64,000 nucleotides of DNA from Piper betle (lineage: Eukaryota > Streptophyta > Magnoliopsida > Piperales > Piperaceae). Position 1 is the first letter of the stretch. Each line of letters begins with the position of its first letter. The stretch is from assembly GCA_033002965.1 (NCBI GenBank), contig JAURVB010000783.1, positions 1-64,000 of the forward strand, written 5' to 3'. The translations under genes and the position numbers were made by a program. The notes under the pieces are model-generated. The model did not search any database. It saw only the letters and a program-made list of their open reading frames with translations, and was not told the DNA's origin. This document shows positions 36,368 through 46,146 of this stretch, piece after piece.

Positions 36368-38220
36368 TGGAAACAAGAGCTTCAGTTTCATTATCATTCC
36401 CTCCCTCCCTGTTTTTTTGCCGCCGGCCAAACCAAAGCCTTTTGAGTTTTTTGACTTCTCTTCTGCTGTCTTTGCTTTTAGTAGAGAGGCTTTGTCCTGA
36501 GCATAGAGGGTCCATCCACATGGTGGAGATATGCAACATCTGGGGGATCCTCATTGAGAAGATGTTTGAATATATTTTATTTGGATTGTTGATCAATAAA
36601 ATTTAAAAATTAAAAGATTTGAGGACCACCTAAAAGTATTTATCAAATCTTATCTTTAACCAATTTGTGGCCGGATAATACATAAATATATGTTTGATTC
36701 AACCGAGTTTACCCAAGTACAATAATTTTTTATACAAAAAATAATGATTTGTAATTTGATACTGATTTATTATAACTCAATCTGCACTCTTTTGTTTTTT
36801 AAACTCCAAATGTAACCATTTTTTCAAGGCAAATTATACAAAGAAAGCTGGTTGCGAATTTAAAATAACATATGATAATAATTGATCCTGAAATTATAAA
36901 TTATAACTATTAATAACTTTTTAAAAAAATCTTTTGAAAACGTTGACGTTTACTGTGTGAAAAACCGAGGTAGAGAAATAGTCCAAAATGAAATGATATT
37001 TTGCGTGTGATATGATATCTAAACTGTGCAATGTCTCAACATACTTCTATCATATCTCTCACATATTTACATCATTGTGCTGCAGCTTCGATACTTACGA
37101 GCTGAGATATTCGCCTTACCATCATAAAAAACACGTCAACCATATGTAAATCATGACAATGTCATTAAATTTAGAAAAAACTACGTGTTGGAGACAAATT
37201 GCTTATCATGTCACAAGTTAAAATGAGGTCAAAATTAGTGGACCCTGTTACGGAACAGACTTTCTAATGCAAGGCCTGATGGCTTTTTTTCTCGAATTTC
37301 TGGTCGTGCACTCATCCCCGAGTAGAAAAAGTTGGTATGCAGGAGGAGGTGACATAGGAATTCAAAATAACGCAGCATGCGTTCATCAAATGGAATGGAG
37401 GCCACGGAGGAGTGACTAGTGGATTTGACGTCCAAAGATATATTGCCATTGTCGCTCGCTCGGCATATTTTATGGCGGATGGTGGGGGAAGTAATTGCCC
37501 GCCGTGGACTCGTTTATAGTGGCAGACGTGGATTGAGAAAGACTGTTACAGTCTGGTTAGTTGGAGATACAGTTTCTTCTCCTCGACGTAATTATACGGG
37601 TCGCATTTGCTGAGTTTTAGGTAGAGTATTTACTTGTACTGGTTGTGTTCATATAGCAGATGATGTAGGACTTGCTGTGTGATCCGTTAATTAGTAAAAA
37701 CGTCACGATCAGGCATTTTCTGTACTATTTTTCCTTTAAAAAAGAGATTAAGCGAGAAGCTATGATGTATAGTTTTCAGTTAATTGATGCACCTTATCGG
37801 AAAAAAACTATAATGAATACGAAGATTGTGTATCTTTCTTTATGTAGGGAAGGTTTAACGGGCCTTCATTCAATCCAGGATCTAACCACAGGCTACATGT
37901 GAACTCTTGTTCCTGTGGTATTTTTTCTCTTCGTACCCGACGAAGGGATAAAGGTGGCCCTTACATTCACATCCAAGGGCCCTTGTTTAGACGGTTAAAT
38001 TTTTTCAAATTAGTCTTAAAACGATTATTAAATAATGACAAAGTATAAAAACCGTGAACTATTTCACTTACTTGCAATCAAGGGTTAACAATAACAATCT
38101 CTCTACTTTGCGTGCGCAGAGTACAAAACCAGCGTACGATCCAAGAGTTCGCTATCTGTCTTGTCTTAAAAAGCTGGTGCTCTTCCAATTGCCATCGCCA
38201 CCTCTCGGTTAAGAGGGTGT
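36368..38220. other. Intergenic, no gene seen
   Basis: Upstream of the IRX15-type gene, AT-rich. The open frames at 37235-37902 have no domain I recognise. Confidence 0.45.
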
Positions 38221-38713
38221 GACTTTCAAAACGATGCTTGTGGTTTCACTCTAAAGATCTAAATATCGGGATTATCTTATATTGATCTGACCGTATCAAA
38301 ATGATGTGGGTAAATTATATATAGGCTAATAGGAAATTTTTTTATTTAAGTAAATTTTTTGATTAAGAGAAGCCCATAATACCTATCCTAACTTTTTTGG
38401 GGGAACAAAGGGCCCAACATTGATTCTATGACCTGATTACAATTTTGGGAGATTTAATATTTACTTATACCGATTTTAGAGTTTTCTTTATACGTTCCAC
38501 TTGATTATTTAATGAAAGGAGTTTACCATATGGGTGCTATCTAATAAAAGTGTTAGATTATCAGAGGATGATTGTTTTAGGGTTGCCCCACATCGGTCGT
38601 GGATAATGCTGATGAGTTATTGTATATAGGCTGATAGAAAAGCTTTATTTTCTAAGCTAGCTTTTGAATTAATATTACAAGTCTCCTCTTTTTGTAGCCT
38701 AAAGGACCTAACA
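38221..38713 (+). mobile_element. TRIM-like LTR with an older relative upstream
   Basis: The clear LTR is 38551-38713: tgttagattatcagagg...ggacctaaca (TG...CA, 163 bp), containing gccccacatcgg and gtatataggctgatag, phrases common in plant TRIM/small LTRs. A diverged relative with atatataggctaatagg lies at about 38221-38410. No second LTR of the same pair is visible after the tandem region, so this is a partial or solo unit. Confidence 0.6.
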
Positions 38714-38714
38714 A

Positions 38715-38726
38715 TGGTATCAGAGT
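38715..38726 (+). other. Primer-binding site next to the TRIM-like LTR
   Basis: tggtatcagag one base after the LTR end is the common initiator-tRNA-Met primer site, which supports the LTR call. The following sequence repeats a related word (gtatcagaacttgattgggg) several times. Confidence 0.65.
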
Positions 38727-39041
38727 TTAGTTGGGGATCTAAAGAGCCTAAAAAGTAGTATCAGAACTTGATTGGGGAGTTTAGTTGGGGGTCCAAAGGG
38801 CCCAACACTAAGTAACCATGAGCCTAAAAAGTAGTCCAAAGGGCCCAACACTAAGTAACCATGAGCCTACTTGATTGGGGAGTTTAGTTGGGGGTCCAAA
38901 GGGCCCAACACTAAGTAACCATGAGCCTAAAAAGTAGTCCAAAGGGCCCAACACTAAGTAACCATGAGCCTAAAAAGTAGTATCAGAACTTGATTGGGGA
39001 GTTTAGTTGGGAGTCCAAAGGGCCCAACACTAAGTAACCAT
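38727..39041 (+). repeat. Compound tandem repeat of the TRIM internal segment
   Basis: Five copies of gtccaaagggcccaacacta start at 38791, 38834, 38894, 38937 and 39013. They alternate with copies of cttgattggggagtttagttgg and gagcctaaaaagtagt. Spacing is 43 to 76 bases, so the array is made of two unit types mixed. It lies directly downstream of the primer site. Confidence 0.85.
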
Positions 39042-39076
39042 GAAGTTACCACTCTCCAAAACGGTGCTTTTGTGGG

Positions 39077-39084
39077 CTTGCATC
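39077..39084. repeat. Left 8-bp target duplication of the hAT-type MITE (cttgcatc)
   Basis: cttgcatc directly before tagggg, repeated exactly at 39699-39706. Confidence 0.85.
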
Positions 39085-39698
39085 TAGGGGTGCTAATTGA
39101 GCGAGCGAGCCGAGTTGAACATGTGCTCGAACTCGGCTCGAATAGTTCGAAACTCATTCGAACTCGACTCGAGATCGAACGAGTTTTGGACATACATGCT
39201 CATGCTCGAGTTCAACTCGAATACTTTTTATGTGTTCGAGCTCGACTCGAGCTCGAATATACTTAAACTGTTTAATTTTCTGAGCTCGTTCGCCAGCTCG
39301 TTCGTAGCTCGATTAAAAGTTAAAAGTACCTCACTCTTTAAAAAAGAAATGAGGCCATTGTGGTTTGAACCCACAACCTTGAAGTCATCAAGGTGAATAC
39401 TTACCATCTCATCTATCTTACTTCTTTGTTATTATATTTCATATATATATATATAAATATAATATAAAGACTATATTATTATATTATTTTGTCGAGTCGA
39501 GTTCGAGTCGTACTACGAGTCGAGCTCGAGTCGAGTTCGAGTTACAACCGAGTCGAGTCGAGTCGAACACGACCTTGCTCAAGCTCGGCTCGTAAGATTC
39601 GAGTTCGAGTCGAGCATTTAAATGTCGAGTTTCAAGTCGAGTCAAGCCGAGCCGAACGCTAAATGCTCACGAGCTGGCTCGCTCAATTAGCAACCCTA
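39085..39698 (+). mobile_element. hAT-type MITE, 614 bp
   Basis: Terminal inverted repeats taggggtgctaattgagcga and the complement tcgctcaattagcaacccta, flanked by a perfect 8-bp duplication cttgcatc. An 8-bp duplication and T/CAGGG ends are features of hAT transposons. No transposase is encoded, so it is non-autonomous. The interior is made of ctcgactcgagttcga words on both sides of an AT-rich centre and a tRNA-like segment at about 39345-39420. Related copies are at 33380 and about 43818. Confidence 0.88.
39345..39420 (-). other. tRNA-like segment inside the hAT-type MITE
   Basis: On the minus strand there is an A-box-like phrase (gatagatgagatggtaagt), an arm ccttg-atgactt-caagg, and a B-box-like phrase (tgtgggttcaaaccaca). 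The arms do not form a clean full tRNA: the variable region is too short and the acceptor stem is not evident. It is best read as a tRNA-derived or SINE-derived fragment captured in the MITE, not a working tRNA gene. Confidence 0.4.
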
Positions 39699-39706
39699 CT
39701 TGCATC
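39699..39706. repeat. Right 8-bp target duplication of the hAT-type MITE (cttgcatc)
   Basis: Exact copy of 39077-39084. Confidence 0.85.
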
Positions 39707-40762
39707 TCCTATTCTTAGATCTAACCGATCACCATGGGTCATGTATCTCCTAAGAGGCTAAAACTATTCAAAAGGTTGTTTCCAAGGTGTTGCATCTTGC
39801 ACGGATTTGCTGTAACATTTATTTAATTGATTTATATCTCCTTAATTAGGAGTAATTAAAATTAAATTATAGTAATTAAATTAATCTTTTTTAATTAAAT
39901 AAATTTAAACCAATTAAGTGCTACACCAAATTTGCTTTAGCGCTTGCTATAATAAATCCCTAACCCTCATCAAGATCATAACTCTTTTTTTATATTATGA
40001 GAGAGTACTTCTAAGAGATTCTAGGTTTGATAATAAACATATTAAAGTCGTGACGTGGAGTTGTCAAAAGAAATCAAATTGATAGTGGATACTAGGAGAA
40101 AAGAGATAAACTTTTGTAGTAAAGATAGTAGGATCGATGATTAGTTTTATTAATTTTTTCTTTCTCATTACAATCTTTTAATCATATTACAATCGCATCC
40201 AATTTAAAAATTAAATTGACTTCTATTATTTTGTTTCATATATTATTTTGTATCTTAAAATTTTGTGTTCTTAATGTATATGAATTAATATTATTAAAAT
40301 GGTTTTTAGAAACAGGTATAAACTGAATTTAATAAATCAAATTTCAACATATCAAATTGGCCGTCAAATTTAAGTTAGACATTTATCATTAGAAAGTAGC
40401 GATTTCGTTTAAAAAAATATAAGTAGCTTCTTTTTTCTTTGCTTACCAGTATGCTTTACATAGCATGGGAGACATATTTACCATTATGCTTTACATGGTA
40501 TGGGAGACATATATGACGTTAATATTGTCTTAAAATAATTTTTAAACGTAAATTTTATCAAACCCCGCCATCGTAAGTTTTATTTTGCTAGCGTTAGTAT
40601 ACTAGAAAAGCGTGAGTGAAGTAAATATGAGAATAACAGCAACCAATGAATGCCACATCATTCATTGTTAAGGTAATGTCGTGCAAATAATACATATGAT
40701 ACACTCAAGATTTATACAACACATGTAATTACAACGTAATTGCACTCCATTCATCCGTTTAA
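39707..40762. other. Intergenic, no gene seen
   Basis: AT-rich DNA downstream of the minus-strand gene at 40763-43367. A tandem pair of about 40 bases with tatgctttacat-gg-atgggagacata lies at 40447-40512. Confidence 0.5.
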
Positions 40763-43367
40763 TCATAAAGGGTTACACCAGAACTGTAAATGTTCGTCCC
40801 CGCGGTGATTACTGAAAAGGCCTCCACACCTTAAACAGATAAAACTACTCCCATCTTGGCATGCATCCAACAACAGGTCACCCCTGCCACTCTTTGCAAG
40901 TATAGAATTCTCATCGAGTTTGGGCATCAAAAAGGCTCCACCACCATTCGAATCGTCCGAACTGGCATGTTGCGCCTCAATGGCACACTCGGCAAACAGG
41001 GAAGCTAACTCGTCCACAGCAGCATCTGCCTGCAGTTTGCTTCTGTACAGCTCCAGAGCTCGATTCAAGGTCTGATGAACAGCTGCTTCTCCCCCATTGT
41101 ATCTTGTTGCCATAACCACCTGCTTCAAAAATGCACAATTAGCATAGCAAGATTTTTTTTAAAAAAAGTTAATCAAAACAAGACCCAAGTTTCTAGACAA
41201 TAAATTCCCGCAATGATCTATTCAGATAGTTCATGACAAAAAAAGGATATGATATGATAGCAGTACTATCATAAAAGACGGATGAGAAAAATCTTCAATT
41301 CAATGATCTACTAGAAAAGACAAATAAGACATGGGACGATCACAATCATTGCAAGCATCAATCCTGTCAACAATGCCAATGATGATCGTGATCATCAGTT
41401 GCTGATGGTGACAAAAGTCATGATCTGACAACAAATGACAGTGATGATTAATTGGGTGATTGTTGTTTTTTAGTAGCTTGAGAACTGAAAAATATCACAA
41501 CTAAAAAGGAATGCAGTTCCATGGTGCCAATAGCTATTAATCTAGAGAAGCAAAAGCTCTCCAGAAACAAAACTATCCAAAGCAGAGAAAGACTATGATG
41601 GAGAAACACAGAACTTTCACCATAAATGTTGCAGAAGCCAAATGCATCAATGGCCAGAAGCAATAACTGGATAGGAAAGAGCATTCGAGTAAACTGTTCT
41701 TTTCACGGTAATGGGAGGACATGAAAACCAGTGTTATTACCCACGCACATATATACAAGCGTGAAACTAAATCTACTTGCAGGAGAACCACACCTACCAT
41801 CTGCTATAACATTGTGGGATGATTGATCAATCCAAAGCTAAAACAGAGATTCTTAGATAATGATTAATCAAGTTCTAACATTTATGAGCGCCTAGAGAGT
41901 GAAACTAAACCTCTCACAAATATGTCTATGATAACTAAAATGATTGTATCCTGAGAAGAATATATATCACTCCATTAGCATTTACCGAATGCCAGACACA
42001 AAAACACAACTTCCTGAGTCATCTACCATGAAAGAAAGTCCCCAATACTCAAACATGTAACCTTATTTGGAGATAATATCTCCACTCAGCATAGAAGAGA
42101 ATTATTAGCATTGCCTAAGATGGTAGTGAGATCGACCATATTATTTATGAGATATGAGACATTTACTATTGAGCAGGTAAACTGCTGGGCTATGCTGATG
42201 GAGCCAGAAAAAGTCAAATCAAAATAACCTTCAGGCAATGAGCCAATCATAACATTGAAACATAATCTAAAATAACAGGTGAGCAAAAGTTTGGCACGGA
42301 AGAAAGAACTGTAATATCAAATGACAAAGATAGGAAATTAGACTAGCTGAAAGCATAATTTTGAAACGACAAAGACTGAAAATTAGACTAGCTGAGTACA
42401 TAATTTTGGATGATTTGAGAGTAAACTTCGATTCAATTTTCCAGTTTCATGCATATAACCAGGGGTCAAATTATAAAAAGCCACAATTTTTCCCCCATTT
42501 TGCTGTACTATTATCATCTAATAACCACCACAACAATGAGTCATTTTTTATGCAAGTCCAAGCACAGAAAAAGATTATTTTTTATGCAAGTCAAATTTTA
42601 CATTCATGGAAGTCATAACACTGAAAAAAACATTAGTCACCGCATTCTATATCATCATAAACACCAGTCACCTCATCCCGACGAATGGATACTTGGGGCA
42701 CAGATTTTATACATCCATCTAGTAAGCCTCATGTTTCCAACCGTAAAAGCATATCATTCTTTCGGCATCCTCCAACCAAGATTACAACCATTCACTACTA
42801 ACTACCTTGAAGCTATATCATTTGGCATTAAAGCTCAGTAGAATCAACCTTTCAAAGTTAGAGTTCCCAGTAATGCAAAGGTGAAATCTTTATAAAAATA
42901 CACACATAAAAAAATGACGCACGTTTAATAATGTGTTAATCAACTAGAACCCAAATATCATATTCCTTTAAACATGCCAAAAATACAAAATAAGCAGCTA
43001 CACTTTGCAAACGACACTGTCTTCCTTCAAATTTTATTACGCATGATAAAGTGAAAGCACACGCCTTTTCAATCAGACACAAAAGTTCGTAAACGGAGAG
43101 AATTTAATTCTACCAAAATCCAGTTACACAACACACAGCACAGCTGTATTAGGAAATCCAACTTTCCACAGATTACCAAAAATTAAAACAAAATAAAAAA
43201 AAGGCATGCTGTTAGATTACCGCATGAAGGGCAAAAGAAGGATTGCCCTGGGAGATGTAGTGACGAGCGGAGGAGAGAAGGTCCCAAGCGTTCTGGGGAC
43301 GAGTGCGGTCGCTCGCCACCGGTGCACCGTCTGGGTAGTCGACGTCCATGTCGCCGGCGCCGTCCAT
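40763..43367 (-). CDS. Conserved plant protein with C-terminal CxxC...H...C motif, function unknown
   Basis: Two exons, 43367-43221 and 41119-40763, with a 2.1 kb GT-AG intron between them in phase 0. The joined product is 167 residues, starting MDGAGDMDVDYPDG. The N-terminus contains AWDLLSSARHYISQGNPSFALHA. After the junction come VVMATRYNGGEAAVHQTLNRALELY and an acidic Ser/Asp linker, then a C-terminus with FICLRCGGLFSNHRGDEH and a final WC, giving a possible zinc site (CxxC, H, H, C). I recognise this as a small conserved plant protein but not its function. The start at 43367 is chosen because the exon then runs open with the conserved AWDLL segment. The intron holds no gene that I can support. 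Confidence 0.8.
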
Positions 43368-43817
43368 GATGGCTGCTGCGCCGGGTCCTTGGCGTAAGAT
43401 GGGGCAAGAGATTTCCAGAGTGAAAGCGTGAATTTAATTTGCATCGGGATAGTAGATCGAAAACGTGAATATTATTTCACTCTTAATTCACGTGAATCGT
43501 AACCGGTTGAACTCGTAAATCTAGTATAAATATCTTCTACTGTCCTTTATTTTTTGTGCCTACTAGTTTTTTAATCAGATTTATTCGGATGAATGATGTG
43601 TAATCTGATTAAGTTGAATAAATATTTATTATTTTTATTTTAAAATAATATATAATAATTATAAAATTAATTTTATATATTCTTAATTATATATTATTTT
43701 AAATATACTCTCCATATCACGCTTATCTTTGACTTATTTATGTAATTTTTACGTTAATTTTTTTTCATTCATTACATATTCTATTTTTTTTATTATTTTT
43801 AACTTACAATTATTTTT

Positions 43818-43990
43818 AAGGCTGCTAAACAAGTAAGCGAGTCAAGCTCAGTTTGTGTTCGAACTCGACTGGATATTTGAAGTTCGTTCGAATTCGAATT
43901 GAAATTGAACGAGTTTAGCTTGTATGCGAACTTAACTCGATAGTTTTAAATTCGTTCGAACTCGACTCAAGATTGATGTTATTAATCATA
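43818..43990 (+). repeat. Third, weak copy of the hAT-type MITE end
   Basis: Starts aaggctgctaaacaagtaagcgag, similar to tagggctgctaattgagcgag, followed by tcgaactcgact words. The other end is not seen. Confidence 0.4.
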
Positions 43991-44029
43991 AAATGTGTTA
44001 TTTTAATATTATCGTGCGTATAATATTTT

Positions 44030-44633
44030 TTCATATTTTGCTTCTATTCTTCCAAACCCTCATGCTGCCTCCTTCTTTGTTGCCCCGCCCCCCGCACCGC
44101 CCCCCACCCCCGTCCCTGTAACCCGCCCCTCCCCACCACCCACTGTCGTTGCCCAACCTCATCACCGCCCTGACCCCACCTTACCAGCCCCACTCCCCCC
44201 CCTCTGCCTGTCCACCCCTCGCCCCCCACCGTCGCCGCCTACCCCGGTCGCCACCCCGCCCCCGGAGCCCCACTCCCCTACACCCCCTCGCACCCCCTCG
44301 CACTCCCCACCCTTTCCCGCTCCCCACATCGTCGCCCTCTTTTCCCCCACTTCCCTCTCCCTTGTTTGCCCTCACCCTAGCCTGGCCGCCTTCTGTGACC
44401 GCCGTCGCCCACCGTCATGGCTGCTCCACCGTTGGCCCATTCCCGGCCACCCCATTGACCCCCTCACCCTGTCTCCCCTCTTTGTCATGAATTGGTCAAA
44501 TCTCACCGTGTCGAGAATCAACTTGAATTGGCCAATTTATGGTCCAATTTTTAGCCAAAATAAGCCGATATTATTTTGACTCAGTTTTTTACTTAGCCTA
44601 GTAGAATCGGCCAATTTTTGTAACTATGCCCTG
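44030..44633 (+). mobile_element. Partial copy of the C-rich-core MITE-like element
   Basis: A C-rich tract (44060-44480) is followed by gaattggccaattta and finally gaatcggccaatttttgtaactatg, similar in order to 32690-33229. The left end is missing. Frames within it are composition-driven. Confidence 0.5.
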
Positions 44634-45652
44634 AGCATGCCTCAGAGCCCCTCATATTGCTTTATTTTTTTAAAGGCATTACCATAAATATCATTACCAC
44701 GGGCAAATTATGAGCTTCTTCCCCTTCGCATTTTAGCTCTCCTTAATTATGATTTATTCAAACCCATACTTGTTTAATTACGATTTAGCATTCATAATTA
44801 TGTTATTGTTAGAAAAAAATTAAAATTTCAATATAAGTCTACTCGAATTACAATTACGAGTAGTTACCCAAAACTTTGGATTATATCCCATCAAAGCAAC
44901 GCTGGCTCCGTACAATGTAACAAGCTTTTGACGTTTGATTTTTGCGTAATATTCTTTTAATGTCACGAAATGCATCCACACCTTTTAGATAACGGGAGTT
45001 TAATATATTTTGAAGTTTTGGGCAACTAGTCATCATTATAGAATTATAATTAAATTTTTAAAATTTTTCTAATAATAAAATAATTGTGAATGCAAATTCT
45101 TAATTAAACATGTATGGGGCTTGAATAATCATAATTTAGGAGAGCTTAAATGTGAGGGTGAAGAAGCTCATAATTTCCTCATGGTAATGATATTTTCGAT
45201 ACTGCCTTTAAAAAAGAAAACGACTATTTTCAGTTAAGATTTTTAAACTTTGGACGGCTGATTTTCTTATTGATTTAATTGGAGTACAGCGAATGCTGGT
45301 AAGTCATTTCTTTAAATAAAAATAAAAAATAAAATTGTAGTAATCGTCCGCTGTTTCCGCTACAGAAGAATCCAACTGCCACTCTCCAATCAACGGGCAC
45401 CTTTTATCCACGTCATCATTTTTGTATCTCAGTGGTCCCGATGTCGGCGGTTCCTTTCCTATGTGGCAAACATTTACCAGCGCCAACTCTGATAATGTCC
45501 TTCTCTTATTCGTAAACTGCCGACCCCCACCCCACGGTTTTGTGTCGGACACGTGCGAAACACCGGCCACGTGTGGAGCTGTAAATTGAAAGGTCGGTTC
45601 TGATAATGGGCGAAGAATTTGGAGGACGGAGAAGTCGAGTGAGTCGCCGGCG
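44634..45652. promoter_or_regulatory. Upstream region of the ERF gene, no gene seen
   Basis: AT-rich, becoming GC-rich near the start. Minus-strand open frames at 45304-45807 and 45474-46211 are shadows of the ERF exon. An ACGTG core occurs at 45551 (acacgtgcg) and at 45568 (ccacgtgtg), the latter a G-box-like CACGTG palindrome, about 80 bases before the ATG. Confidence 0.35.
45568..45576. promoter_or_regulatory. G-box-like CACGTG element
   Basis: CACGTG palindrome in ccacgtgtg about 80 bases before the ERF start codon, with a second ACGTG core at about 45550. Known as a binding core for bZIP and bHLH factors. Function here is not shown. Confidence 0.35.
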
Positions 45653-46146
45653 ATGGGGGCGAGCGCCACGACTGCCACGGGCAACGGCGGCAGAAGTGGA
45701 CGGAGGAGGTCGTCGTCTTCGGCGGCGGCGACGGGGGAGAAGGCATATAGAGGGGTGAGGATGAGGAAGTGGGGGAAGTGGGTGGCGGAGATCCGGGAGC
45801 CCAACAAGCGGTCCAGGATCTGGCTCGGATCGTACTCGACGGCGGTGGCGGCGGCCCGGGCCTACGACACTGCGCTGCGCATCCTCCGGGGCCCTCCGCC
45901 CGTTTCAACTTCCCTGAGGTCGCCTTCGCCGCCGCCGCCGCCGCCGCAGGCCAGGATTTGTCCGCCGCGGCGATCCGGAAGCTGGCGACGGAGGTCGGGG
46001 CGCAGGTCGACGCGGCGGAGTCGGGGATGAAGGAGCGGCGCGGCGGTGGGAAAGCTGACGGAGGTGGGTGGAAGAAGCCGGATCTGAACGCGGAGCCGAG
46101 CTCGGACGAGGACGAGGACCGCGACGGCGATATCGGCGGCCAATGA
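45653..46146 (+). CDS. DREB-type AP2/ERF factor with EAR motif, one frameshift
   Basis: Intronless. After a Ser/Arg-rich start the AP2 domain runs [19 protein letters not shown] through [20 protein letters not shown] and LRGP, with Val14 and Glu19 of the domain, which marks the DREB group. The [10 protein letters not shown] form fits the group II (A-5) proteins. The C-terminus has [14 protein letters not shown], a DLNxxP EAR repression motif, so it is probably a repressor. The end of the AP2 domain (SARFNFPE) lies in another frame. One base is missing in the C run at 45892-45894, and with it the span is 495 bases, 164 residues. The rest of the reading frame downstream is conserved in type ([17 protein letters not shown]). 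Whether the shift is real cannot be told from this sequence alone. Confidence 0.85.

Noticed and set aside
37235..37902. Possible organelle-derived or coding stretch (frames at 37419-37613 and 37672-37902)
   Set aside because: I could not match it to any plastid or mitochondrial protein, and stops break it.
38727..39041. Regularly repeated units that might look like a CRISPR array
   Set aside because: The spacing is irregular, the units are of two kinds mixed together, there are no unique spacers, and the genome is a plant's.
39345..39420. A working tRNA gene on the minus strand
   Set aside because: The acceptor stem is not evident and the variable region is one base, so the fold is not complete. 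It is kept only as a tRNA-like fragment.
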